This document shows, one piece after another, positions 23,501 to 36,438 of a DNA stretch of 64,000 nucleotides. The translations under genes were made by a program, and so were the position numbers. Position 1 is the first letter of the stretch. Each line of letters opens with the position of its first letter. Origin of the DNA: Crossaster papposus. Its lineage: Eukaryota > Echinodermata > Asteroidea > Velatida > Solasteridae. Where the stretch lies: contig JBAIAA010000543.1 of the NCBI GenBank assembly GCA_037893245.1, forward strand, positions 248,001 to 312,000, in the 5' to 3' direction. Under the pieces are notes generated by a model. It saw only the letters and a list, made by a program, of their open reading frames with translations, was not told the DNA's origin and did not search any database.

Positions 23501-25885
23501 GTAGAATACAGAGATAGAGTATATCCACGTGTCTGATCTACACCTCACTCAGCCTGCTCAGAAGGAACAGCAGAGGTAGAAGACAGAGATAGAGTAAATC
23601 CACGTGTCTTACTCAGGCTGCTCAGAAGGAACAGCAGAGGTAGAAGACGGAGATAGAGTATATCCACGTGTCTGATCTACACCTCACTCAGCCTGCTCAG
23701 AAGGAACAGCAGAGGTAGAAGACAGAGATAGAGTATATCCACGTGTCTCACTCAGCCTGCTCAGAAGGAACAGCAGAGGTAGAATACAGTGATAGAGTAT
23801 ATCCACGTGTCTCACTCAGCCTGCTCAGAAGGAACAGCAGAGGTAGAAGACAGAGATAGAGTATATCCACGTGTCTCAATCGGCCTACTCAGAAGGAACA
23901 GCAGAGGTAGAAGACAGAGATAGAGTATATCCACGTGTCTCACTCACCTTGCTCAGAAGGAACAGCAGAGGTAGAAGACAGAAATAGAGTATATCCACGT
24001 GTCTCATTCAGCCTGCTCAGAAGGAACAGCAGAGGTAGAAGACAGTGATAGGGTATATCCACGTGTCTGATCTACACCTCACTCAGCAGGCTCAGAAGGA
24101 ACAGCAAAGGTAAAAGACAGAGATAGAGTATATACACGTGTCTCACTCAGCCTGCTCAGAAGGAACAGCAGAGGTAGAAGACAGAGATAGAGTATATCCA
24201 CGTGTCTGATCTACACTTCACTCAGGGTGCTCAGAAGAAACAGCAGAGGTAGAAGACAGAGATAGAGTATATCCACGTGTCTCACTCACCTTGCTCAGAA
24301 GGAACAGCAGAGGTAGAAGACAGAGATAGAGTATATCCACGTGTCTCACTCAGCCTGCTCAGAAGGAACAGCAGAGGTAGAAGATAGAGATAGAGTATAT
24401 CCACGTGTCTCACTCAGGCTGCTCAAAAGGAACAGCAGAGGTAGAAGACAGAGATAGAGTATATCCACGTGTCTGATCTACACCTCACTCAGCCTGCTCA
24501 GAAGGAACAGCAGAGGTAGAAGACAGAGATAGAGTATATCCACGTGTCTTACTCAGGCTGCTCAGAAGGAACAGCAGAGGTAGAAGACGGAGATAGCGTA
24601 TATACACGTGTCTGATCTACACCTCACTCAGCCTGCTCAGAAGGAACAGCAGAGGTAGAAGACAGAGATAGAGTATATCCACGTGTCTCACTCAGCCTGC
24701 TCAGAAGGAACAGCAGAGGTAGAATACAGTGATATAGTATACCCACGTGTCTCACTCAGCCTGCTCAGAAGGAACAGCAGAGGTAGAAGACAGAGATAGA
24801 GTATATCCACGTGTCTCAATCAGCCTACTCAGAAGGAACAGCAGAGGTAGAAGACAGAGATAGAGTATATCCACGTGTCTCACTCACCTTGCTCAGAAGG
24901 AACAGCAGAGGTAGAAGACAGAAATAGAGTATATCCACGTGTCTCATTCAGCCTGCTCAGAAGGAACAGCAGAGGTAGAAGACAGTGATAGGGTATATCC
25001 ACGTGTCTGATCTACACCTCACTCAGCAGGCTCAGAAGGAACAGCAAAGGTAAAAGACAGAGATAGAGTATATACACGTGTCTCACTCAGCCTGCTCAGA
25101 AGGAACAGCAGAGGTAGAAGACAGAGATAGAGTATATCCACGTGTCTGATCTACACTTCACTCAGGGTGCTCAGAAGAAACAGCAGAGATAGAAGACAGA
25201 GATAGAGTATATCCACGTGTCTCACTCACCTTGCTCAGAAGGAACAGCAGAGGTAGAAGACAGAGATAGAGTATATCCACGTGTCTCACTCAGCCTGCTC
25301 AGAAGGAACAGCAGAGGTAGAAGATAGAGATAGAGTATATACACGTGTCTGATCTACACCTCACTCAGCCTGCTCAGAAGGAACAGCAGAGGTAGAAGAC
25401 AGAGATAGAGTATATCCACGTGTCTGATCTACACCTCACTCAGCCTGCTCAGAAGGAACAGCAGAGGTAGAAGACAGAGATAGAGTATATCCACGTGTCT
25501 TACTCAGGCTGCTCAGAAGGAACAGCAGAGGTAGAAGACGGAGATAGCGTATATACACGTGTCTGATCTACACCTCACTCAGCCTGCTCAGAAGGAACAG
25601 CAGAGGTAGAAGACAGAGATAGAGTATATCCACGTGTCTCACTCAGCCTGCTCAGAAGGAACAGCAGAGGTAGAATACAGTGATAGAGTATACCCACGTG
25701 TCTCACTCAGCCTGCTCAGAAGGAACAGCAGAGGTAGAAGACAGAGATAGAGTATATCCACGTGTCTCAATCAGCCTACTCAGAAGGAACAGCAGAGGTA
25801 GAAGACAGAGATAGAGTATATCCACGTGTCTCACTCACCTTGCTCAGAAGGAACAGCAGAGGTAGAAGACAGAAATAGAGTATAT
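23501..25885 (+). repeat. Three-copy higher-order block, offsets 940 and 951 bp
   Basis: The marker GTCTTACTCAGG lies at 23606, 24546 and 25497, followed each time by GAAGACGGAGATAG and a similar series of variants. The offsets differ by exactly 11 bp: near 24401 one copy has an S monomer (CACTCAGGCTGCTCAAAAGG) where the next has an L monomer near 25341. 940 equals 10 S plus 4 L; 951 equals 9 S plus 5 L. Confidence 0.75.
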
Positions 25886-28615
25886 CCACGTGTCTCACTC
25901 AGGCTGCTCAGAAGGAACAGCAGAGGTAGAAGACAGAGATAGAGTATATCCACGTGTCTGATCTACACCTCACTCAGCTTGCTCAGAAGAAACAGCAGAG
26001 GTAGAAGACAGAGATAGAGTATATCCACGTGTCTCACTCAGCCTTCTCAGAAGGAACAGCAGTGGTAGAAGACAGTGATAGAGTATATCCACGTGTCTCA
26101 CTCAGCCTGCTCAGAAGGAACAGCAGAGGTAGAAGACAGAGATAGAGTATATCCACGTGTCTCACTCAGCCTACCCAGAAGGAACAGCAGAGGTAGAAGA
26201 CAGAGATAGAGTATATCCACGTGTCTCACTCACCTTGCTCAGAAGGAACAGCAGAGGTAGAAGATAGAGATAGAGTATATCCACGTGTCTCACTCAGGCT
26301 GCTCAGAAGGAACAGCAGAGGTAGAAGACAGAGATAGAGTATATCCACGTGTCTGATCTACACCTCACTCAGCAGGCTCAGAAGGAACAACAGAGGTAAA
26401 AGACAGAGATAGATTATATCCACGTGTCTCACTGAGCCTGCTCTGAAGGAACAGCAGAGGTAGAAGACAGAGATAGGGTATATTCACGTGTCTGATCTAC
26501 ACCTCACTCAGGCTGCTCAGAAGGAACATCAGAGGTTGAAGACAGAGATATAGTATATCCACGTGTCTGATCTACACCTCACTCAGCCTGCTAAGAAGGA
26601 ACAGCAGAGGTAGAAGACAAAGATACAGTTTATCCACGTGTCTGATCTACACCTCACTCAGCTTGCTCAGAAGGAGCAGCAGAGGTAGAAGACAAAGATA
26701 GAGTATATCCACGTGTCTCACTCAGTCTGCTCAGAAGGAACAGCAGAGGTAGAAGACAGAGATAGAGTATATCTACGTGTCTGATCTACACCTCACTCAG
26801 GGTGCTCAGAAGGAACAGCAGAGGTAGAAGACAGAGATAGAGTATATCCACGTGTCTGATTTACACCTCACTTAGCCTGCTCAGAATGAACAGCAGGGGT
26901 AGAAGACAGAGATAGAGTATATCCACGTGTCTCACTCAGCCTGCTCAGAAGGAACAGCGGAGGTAGAAGACAGAGATAGTGTATATCCACGTGTCTGATC
27001 TACACCTCACTCAGGCTGCTCAGAAGGAACAGCAGAGGTAGAAGACAGAGATAGAGTATATCCACGTGTCTTATTTACACCTCACTTAGCCTGCTCAGAA
27101 TGAACAGCAGAGGTAGAAGACAGAGATAGAGTATATCCACGTGTCTGATCTACACCTCACTCAGACTGCTCAGAAGGAACAGCAGGGGTAGAAGACAGAA
27201 ATAGAGTATATCCACGTGTCTCACTCAGCCTGCTCAGAAGGAACATCAGAGGTAAAAGACAGAGATAGTGTATATCCCCGTGTCTGATCTACACCTCACT
27301 CAGGCTGCTCAGAAGGAACAGCAGAGGTAGAAGACAGAGATAGAGTATTTCCACGTGTCTGATCTACACCTCACTCAGCCTGCTCAGAAGGAACAGCAGA
27401 GGTATAAGACAGAGATAGAGTATATCCACGTGTCTGATCTACACCTCTCTCAGCTTGCTCAGAAGGAGCAGCAGAGGTAGAAGACAGAGATAGAGTATAT
27501 CCACGTGTCTCACTCAGGCTGCTCAGAAGGAACAGCAGAGGTAGAAGATAGAGATAGAGTATATCCACGTGTCTGATCTACACCTCACTCAGGGTGTTCA
27601 GAAGGAACAGCAGAGGTAGAAGACAGAGATAGAGTATATCCACGTGTCTCACTCAGCCTGCTCAGAAGGAACAGCAGAGGTAGAAGACAGAGATAGAGTA
27701 TATCCACGTGTCTCACTCAGCCTACTCTGAAGGAACAGCAGAGGTAGAAGACAGAGATAGAGTATATCCACGTGTCTCACTCACCTTGCTCGGAAGGAAC
27801 AGAAGAGGTAGAAGACAGATATAGAGTATATCCACGTGTCTCACTCAGCCTGCTCAGAAGGAACAGCAGAGGTAGAATACAGAGATAGAGTATATCAACG
27901 TATCTCACTCAGCCTGCTCAGAAAGAACAGCAGGGGTAGAAGACAGAGATAGTGTATATCCACGTGTCTGATCTACACCTCACTCAGGCTGCTCAGAAGG
28001 AACAGCAGAAGTAGAAGACAGAGATAGAGTATATCCACGTGTCTGATTTACACCTCACTTAGCCTGCTCAGAATGAACAGCAGAGGTAGAAGACAGAGAT
28101 AGAGTATATCCACGTGTCTGATCTACACCTCACTCAGCCTGTTCAGAAGGAACAGCAGGGGTAGAAGACAGAGATAGAGTATATCCACGTGTCCCACTCA
28201 GCCTGCTCAGAATGAACAGCAGAGGTAGAAGACAGAGATAGTGTATATCCATGTGTCTGATCTACACCTCATTGAGGCTGCTCAGAAGGAACAGCAGAGG
28301 TAGAAGACAGAGATAGAGTATATCCACGTGTCTGATTTACACCTCACTTAGCCTGCTCAGAATGAACAGCAGGGGTAGAAGACAGAGATAGAGTATATCC
28401 ACGTGTCTCACTCAGCCTGCTCAGAAGGAACAGCAGAGGTAGAAGACAGAGATAGTGTATATCCACGTGTCTGATCTACACCTCACTCAGGATGCTCAGA
28501 AGGAACAGCAGAGGTAGAAGACAGAGATAGAGTATATCCACGTGTCTGATTTACACCTCACTTAGCCTGCTCAGAATGAACAGCAGAGGTAGAAGACAGA
28601 GATAGAGTATATCCA
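25886..28615 (+). repeat. Long-range satellite segment, copy 1 (partner at 36439-39168)
   Basis: About 2.7 kb recurs at a constant offset of 10553 bp. Shared rare markers: CTTGCTCAGAAGAAAC (25978 and 36531), CACTGAGCCTGCTCTG (about 26431 and 36985, one base off the main offset), GTCTTATTTACACC (near 27068 and 37621) and GTATTTCC (27345 and 37898). Scattered substitutions separate the copies. It overlaps the left member of the 2299-bp tandem pair. Confidence 0.75.
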
Positions 28616-31600
28616 CGTGTCTGATCTACACCTCACTCAGCCTGCTCAGAAGGAACAGCAGGGGTAGAAGACAGAGATAGAGTATATCCACGTGTCTCAC
28701 TCAGCCTGCTCAGAAGGAACAGCAGAGGTAGAAGACAGAGATAGTGTATATCCACGTGTCTGATCTACACCTCACTCAGGCTGCTCAGAAGGAACAGCAG
28801 AGGTAGAAGACAGAGATAGAGTATATCCACCTGTCTGATTTACACCTCACTTAGCCTGCTCAGAATGAACAGCAGGGGTAGAAGACAGAGATAGAGTATA
28901 TCCACGTGTCTCACTCAGCCTGCTCAGAAGGAACAGCAGAGGTAGAAGACAGAGATAGTGTATATCCACGTGTCTGATCTACACCTCACTCAGGCTGCTC
29001 AGAAGGAACAGCAGAGGTAGAAGACAGAGATAGAGTATATCCACGTGTCTGATTTACACCTCACTTAGCCTGCTCAGAATGAACAGCAGAGGTAGAAGAC
29101 AGAGATAGAGTATATCCACGTGTCTGATCTACACCTCACTCAGCAGGCTCAGAAGGAACAGCACAGGTACAAGACAGAGATATAGTATATACACGTGTCT
29201 CACTCAGCCTGCTCAAAAGGAACAGCAGAGGTAGAAGACAGAGATAGGGTATATCCACGTGTCTGATCTACACCTCACTCAGGGTGCTCAGAAGGAACAG
29301 CAGAGGTAGAAGACAGAGATAGAGTATATCCACGTGTCTCACTCACCTTGCTCAGAAGGAACAGCAGAGGTAGAAGACAGAGATAGAGTATATCCACGTG
29401 TCTCACTCAGCCTTCTCAGAAGGAACAGCAGTGGTAGAAGACAGTGATAGAGTATATCCACGTGTCTCACTCAGCCTGCTCAGAAGGAACAGCAGAGGTA
29501 GAAGACAGATATAGGGTATATCCACGTGTCTCACTCAGCCTACTTAGAAGGAACAGCAGAGGTAGAAGACAGAGATAGAGTATATCCACGTGTCTCACTC
29601 ACCTTGCTCAGAAGGAACAGCAGAGGTAGAAGACAGAGATAGAGTATTTCCACGTGTCTGATCTACACCTCACTCAGCCTGCTCAGAAGGAACAGCAGAG
29701 GTATAAGACAGAGATAGAGTATATCCACGTGTCTGATCTACACCTCTCTCAGCTTGCTCAGAAGGAGCAGCAGAGGTAGAAGACAGAGATAGAGTATATC
29801 CACGTGTCTCACTCAGGCTGCTCAGAAGGAACAGCAGAGGTAGAAGATAGAGATAGAGTATATCCACGTGTCTGATCTACACCTCACTCAGGGTGTTCAG
29901 AAGGAACAGCAGAGGTAGAAGACAGAGATAGAGTATATCCACGTGTCTCACTCAGCCTGCTCAGAAGGAACAGCAGAGGTAGAAGACAGAGATAGAGTAT
30001 ATCCACGTGTCTCACTCAGCCTACTCTGAAGGAACAGCAGAGGTAGAAGACAGAGATAGAGTATATCCACGTGTCTCACTCACCTTGCTCGGAAGGAACA
30101 GAAGAGGTAGAAGACAGATATAGAGTATATCCACGTGTCTCACTCAGCCTGCTCAGAAGGAACAGCAGAGGTAGAATACAGAGATAGAGTATATCAACGT
30201 ATCTCACTCAGCCTGCTCAGAAAGAACAGCAGGGGTAGAAGACAGAGATAGTGTATATCCACGTGTCTGATCTACACCTCACTCAGGCTGCTCAGAAGGA
30301 ACAGCAGAAGTAGAAGACAGAGATAGAGTATATCCACGTGTCTGATTTACACCTCACTTAGCCTGCTCAGAATGAACAGCAGAGGTAGAAGACAGAGATA
30401 GAGTATATCCACGTGTCTGATCTACACCTCACTCAGCCTGTTCAGAAGGAACAGCAGGGGTAGAAGACAGAGATAGAGTATATCCACGTGTCCCACTCAG
30501 CCTGCTCAGAATGAACAGCAGAGGTAGAAGACAGAGATAGTGTATATCCATGTGTCTGATCTACACCTCATTGAGGCTGCTCAGAAGGAACAGCAGAGGT
30601 AGAAGACAGAGATAGAGTATATCCACGTGTCTGATTTACACCTCACTTAGCCTGCTCAGAATGAACAGCAGGGGTAGAAGACAGAGATAGAGTATATCCA
30701 CGTGTCTCACTCAGCCTGCTCAGAAGGAACAGCAGAGGTAGAAGACAGAGATAGTGTATATCCACGTGTCTGATCTACACCTCACTCAGGATGCTCAGAA
30801 GGAACAGCAGAGGTAGAAGACAGAGATAGAGTATATCCACGTGTCTGATTTACACCTCACTTAGCCTGCTCAGAATGAACAGCAGAGGTAGAAGACAGAG
30901 ATAGAGTATATCCACGTGTCTGATCTACACCTCACTCAGCCTGCTCAGAAGGAACAGCAGGGGTAGAAGACAGAGATAGAGTATATCCACGTGTCTCACT
31001 CAGCCTGCTCAGAAGGAACAGCAGAGGTAGAAGACAGAGATAGTGTATATCCACGTGTCTGATCTACACCTCACTCAGGCTGCTCAGAAGGAACAGCAGA
31101 GGTAGAAGACAGAGATAGAGTATATCCACCTGTCTGATTTACACCTCACTTAGCCTGCTCAGAATGAACAGCAGGGGTAGAAGACAGAGATAGAGTATAT
31201 CCACGTGTCTCACTCAGCCTGCTCAGAAGGAACAGCAGAGGTAGAAGACAGAGATAGTGTATATCCACGTGTCTGATCTACACCTCACTCAGGCTGCTCA
31301 GAAGGAACAGCAGAGGTAGAAGACAGAGATAGAGTATATCCACGTGTCTGATTTACACCTCACTTAGCCTGCTCAGAATGAACAGCAGAGGTAGAAGACA
31401 GAGATAGAGTATATCCACGTGTCTGATCTACACCTCACTCAGCAGGCTCAGAAGGAACAGCACAGGTACAAGACAGAGATATAGTATATACACGTGTCTC
31501 ACTCAGCCTGCTCAAAAGGAACAGCAGAGGTAGAAGACAGAGATAGGGTATATCCACGTGTCTGATCTACACCTCACTCAGGGTGCTCAGAAGGAACAGC

Positions 31601-31946
31601 AGAGGTAGAAGACAGAGATAGAGTATATCCACGTGTCTCACTCACCTTGCTCAGAAGGAACAGCAGAGGTAGAAGACAGAGATAGAGTATATCCACGTGT
31701 CTCACTCAGCCTTCTCAGAAGGAACAGCAGTGGTAGAAGACAGTGATAGAGTATATCCACGTGTCTCACTCAGCCTGCTCAGAAGGAACAGCAGAGGTAG
31801 AAGACAGATATAGGGTATATCCACGTGTCTCACTCAGCCTACTTAGAAGGAACAGCAGAGGTAGAAGACAGAGATAGAGTATATCCACGTGTCTCACTCA
31901 CCTTGCTCAGAAGGAACAGCAGAGGTAGAAGACAGAGATAGAGTAT
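27305..31946 (+). repeat. Tandem duplication, two copies of 2299 bp, nearly identical
   Basis: Copy 1 is about 27305-29603 and copy 2 about 29604-31902. Rare variants recur at exactly 2299 bp, including GTATTTCC (27345, 29644), CATGTG (28250, 30549) and the CTCATTGAGG monomer. I found no differences in the stretches compared by eye, so the event is very recent or an assembly duplication. 2299 equals 16 S plus 17 L. Confidence 0.88.
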
Positions 31947-34900
31947 ATCCACGTGTCTGATCTACATCTCACTCAGCAGGCTCAGAAGGAACAACAGAGG
32001 TAAAAGACAGAGATAGAGTATATCCACGTGTCTCACTCAGCCTGCTCAGAAGGAACAGCAGAGGTAGAAGACAGATATAGAGTATATTCACGTGTCTGAT
32101 CTACACCTCACTCAGGCTGCTCAGAAGGAACATCAGAGGTTGAAGACAGAGATATAGTATATCCACGTGTCTGATCTACACCTCACTCAGCCTGCTCAGA
32201 AGGAACAGCAGAGGTAGAAGACAAAGATAGAGTATATCCCCGTGTCTGATCTACACCTCACTCAGCTTGCTCAGAAGGAGCAGCAGAGGTAGAAGACAGA
32301 GATAGAGTATATCCACGTGTCTCACTCAGGCTGCTCAGAAGGAACAGCAGAGGTAGAAGACAGAGATAGAGTATATTCACGTGTCTGATTTACACCTCAC
32401 TTAGCCTGCTAAGAATGAACAGCAGAGGTAGAAGACAGAGATAGAGTATATCCACGTGTCTGATCTACACCTCACTCAGCCTGCTCAGAAGAAACAGCAG
32501 GGGTAGAAGACAGAGATAGAGTATATCCACGTGTCTCACTCAGCCTGCTCAGAAGGAACAGCAGAGGTAGAAGACAACGATAGTGTATATCCACGTGTCT
32601 GATCTACACCTCACTCAGGCTGCTCAGAAGGAACAGCAGAGGTAGAAGACAGAGATAGAGTATATTCACGTGTCTAATTTACACCTCACTTAGCCTGCTA
32701 AGAATGAACAGCAGAGGTAGAAGACAGAGATAGAGTATATCCACGTGTCTGATCTACACCTCACTCAGCCTGCTCAGAAGAAACAGCAGGGGTAGAAGAC
32801 AGAGATAGAGTATATCCACGTGTCTTACTCAGGCTGCTCAGAAGGAACAGCAGAGGTAGAAGACGGAGATAGAGTATATCCACGTGTCTGATCTACACCT
32901 CACTCAGCCTGCTCAGAAGGAACAGCAGAGGTATAAGACAGAGATAGAGTATATCCACGTGTCTCACTCAGCCTGCTCAGAAGGAACAGCAGAGGTAGAA
33001 TACAGTGATAGAGTATATCCACGTGTCTCACTCAGCCTGCTCAGAAGGAACAGCAGAGGTAGAAGACAGAGATAGAGTATATCCACGTGTCTCAATCAGC
33101 CTACTCAGAAGGAACAGCAGAGGTAGAAGACAGAGATAGAGTATATCCACGTGTCTCACTCACCTTGCTCAGAAGGAACAGCAGAGGTAGAAGACAGAAA
33201 TAGAGTATATCCACGTGTCTCATTCAGCCTGCTCAGAAGGAACAGCAGAGGTAGAAGACAGTGATAGGGTATATCCACGTGTCTGATCTACACCTCACTC
33301 AGCAGGCTCAGAAGGAACAGCAAAGGTAAAAGACAGAGATAGAGTATATACACGTGTCTCACTCAGCCTGCTCAGAAGGAACAGCAGAGGTAGAAGACAG
33401 AGATAGAGTATATCCACGTGTCTGATCTACACTTCACTCAGGGTGCTCAGAAGAAACAGCAGAGGTAGAAGACAGAGATAGAGTATATCCACGTGTCTCA
33501 CTCACCTTGCTCAGAAGGAACAGCAGAGGTAGAAGACAGAGATAGAGTATATCCACGTGTCTCACTCAGCCTGCTCAGAAGGAACAGCAGAGGTAGAAGA
33601 CAGAGATAGAGTATATCCACGTGTCTCACTCAGGCTGCTCAGAAGGAACAGCAGAGGTAGAAGACAGAGATAGAGTATATCCACGTGTCTGATCTACACC
33701 TCACTCAGCCTGCTCAGAAGGAACAGCAGAGGTAGAAGACAGAGATAGAGTATATCCACGTGTCTGATCTACATCTCACTCAGCAGGCTCAGAAGGAACA
33801 ACAGAGGTAAAAGACAGAGATAGAGTATATCCACGTGTCTCACTCACCTTGCTCAGAAGGAACAGCAGAGGTAGAAGACAGAGATAGAGTATATCCACGT
33901 GTCTGATCTACATCTCACTCAGCAGGCTCAGAAGGAACAACAGAGGTAAAAGACAGAGATAGAGTATATCCACGTGTCTCACTCAGCCTGCTCAGAAGGA
34001 ACAGCAGAGGTAGAAGACAGATATAGAGTATATTCACGTGTCTGATCTACACCTCACTCAGGCTGCTCAGAAGGAACATCAGAGGTTGAAGACAGAGATA
34101 TAGTATATCCACGTGTCTGATCTACACCTCACTCAGCCTGCTCAGAAGGAACAGCAGAGGTAGAAGACAAAGATAGAGTATATCCCCGTGTCTGATCTAC
34201 ACCTCACTCAGCTTGCTCAGAAGGAGCAGCAGAGGTAGAAGACAGAGATAGAGTATATCCACGTGTCTCACTCAGGCTGCTCAGAAGGAACAGCAGAGGT
34301 AGAAGACAGAGATAGAGTATATTCACGTGTCTGATTTACACCTCACTTAGCCTGCTAAGAATGAACAGCAGAGGTAGAAGACAGAGATAGAGTATATCCA
34401 CGTGTCTGATCTACACCTCACTCAGCCTGCTCAGAAGAAACAGCAGGGGTAGAAGACAGAGATAGAGTATATCCACGTGTCTCACTCAGCCTGCTCAGAA
34501 GGAACAGCAGAGGTAGAAGACAACGATAGTGTATATCCACGTGTCTGATCTACACCTCACTCAGGCTGCTCAGAAGGAACAGCAGAGGTAGAAGACAGAG
34601 ATAGAGTATATTCACGTGTCTAATTTACACCTCACTTAGCCTGCTAAGAATGAACAGCAGAGGTAGAAGACAGAGATAGAGTATATCCACGTGTCTGATC
34701 TACACCTCACTCAGCCTGCTCAGAAGAAACAGCAGGGGTAGAAGACAGAGATAGAGTATATCCACGTGTCTTACTCAGGCTGCTCAGAAGGAACAGCAGA
34801 GGTAGAAGACGGAGATAGAGTATATCCACGTGTCTGATCTACACCTCACTCAGCCTGCTCAGAAGGAACAGCAGAGGTATAAGACAGAGATAGAGTATAT

Positions 34901-35711
34901 CCACGTGTCTCACTCAGCCTGCTCAGAAGGAACAGCAGAGGTAGAATACAGTGATAGAGTATATCCACGTGTCTCACTCAGCCTGCTCAGAAGGAACAGC
35001 AGAGGTAGAAGACAGAGATAGAGTATATCCACGTGTCTCAATCAGCCTACTCAGAAGGAACAGCAGAGGTAGAAGACAGAGATAGAGTATATCCACGTGT
35101 CTCACTCACCTTGCTCAGAAGGAACAGCAGAGGTAGAAGACAGAAATAGAGTATATCCACGTGTCTCATTCAGCCTGCTCAGAAGGAACAGCAGAGGTAG
35201 AAGACAGTGATAGGGTATATCCACGTGTCTGATCTACACCTCACTCAGCAGGCTCAGAAGGAACAGCAAAGGTAAAAGACAGAGATAGAGTATATACACG
35301 TGTCTCACTCAGCCTGCTCAGAAGGAACAGCAGAGGTAGAAGACAGAGATAGAGTATATCCACGTGTCTGATCTACACTTCACTCAGGGTGCTCAGAAGA
35401 AACAGCAGAGGTAGAAGACAGAGATAGAGTATATCCACGTGTCTCACTCACCTTGCTCAGAAGGAACAGCAGAGGTAGAAGACAGAGATAGAGTATATCC
35501 ACGTGTCTCACTCAGCCTGCTCAGAAGGAACAGCAGAGGTAGAAGACAGAGATAGAGTATATCCACGTGTCTCACTCAGGCTGCTCAGAAGGAACAGCAG
35601 AGGTAGAAGACAGAGATAGAGTATATCCACGTGTCTGATCTACACCTCACTCAGCCTGCTCAGAAGGAACAGCAGAGGTAGAAGACAGAGATAGAGTATA
35701 TCCACGTGTCT
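31850..35711 (+). repeat. Tandem duplication, offset 1946 bp
   Basis: About 1.9 kb at 31850-33765 recurs at 33796-35711. The marker TCTACATCTCACTC lies at 31961 and 33907, and GACAACGATAGTG occurs once in each copy. 1946 equals 14 S plus 14 L. The markers GTCTTACTCAGG and GACGGAGATAG link this unit to the 23.5-25.9 kb block. Confidence 0.85.
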
Positions 35712-36438
35712 TACTCAGGCTGCTCAGAAGGAACAGCAGAGGTAGAAGACGGAGATAGAGTATATACACGTGTCTGATCTACACCTCACTCAGCCTGCTC
35801 AGAAGGAACAGCAGAGGTAGAAGACAGAGATAGAGTATATCCACGTGTCTCACTCAGCCTGCTCAGAAGGAACAGCAGAGGTAGAATACAGAGATAGAGT
35901 ATATCCACGTGTCTCAATCAGCCTACTCAGAAGGAACAGCAGAGGTAGAAGACAGAGATAGAGTATATCCACGTGTCTCACTCACCTTGCTCAGAAGGAA
36001 CAGCAGAGGTAGAAGACAGAAATAGAGTATATCCACGTGTCTCATCCAGCCTGCTCAGAAGGAACAGCAGAGGTAGAAGACAGTGATAGGGTATATCCAC
36101 GTGTCTGATCTACACCTCACTCAGCAGGCTCAGAAGGAACAGCAAAGGTAAAAGACAGAGATAGAGTATATACACGTGTCTCACTCAGCCTGCTCAGAAG
36201 GAACAGCAGAGGTAGAAGACAGAGATAGAGTATATCCACGTGTCTGATCTACACTTCACTCAGGGTGCTCAGAAGGAACAGCAGAGGTAGAAGACAGAGA
36301 TAGAGTATATCCACGTGTCTCACTCACCTTGCTCAGAAGGAACAGCAGAGGTAGAAGACAGAGATAGAGTATATCCACGTGTCTCACTCAGCCTGCTCAG
36401 AAGGAACAGCAGAGGTAGAAGATAGAGATAGAGTATAT
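35712..36438 (+). repeat. Satellite stretch joining duplicated blocks
   Basis: Ordinary monomers of the 23.5-25.9 kb type, with a CTCATCCAGCC variant near 36041. Nothing else seen. Confidence 0.9.
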
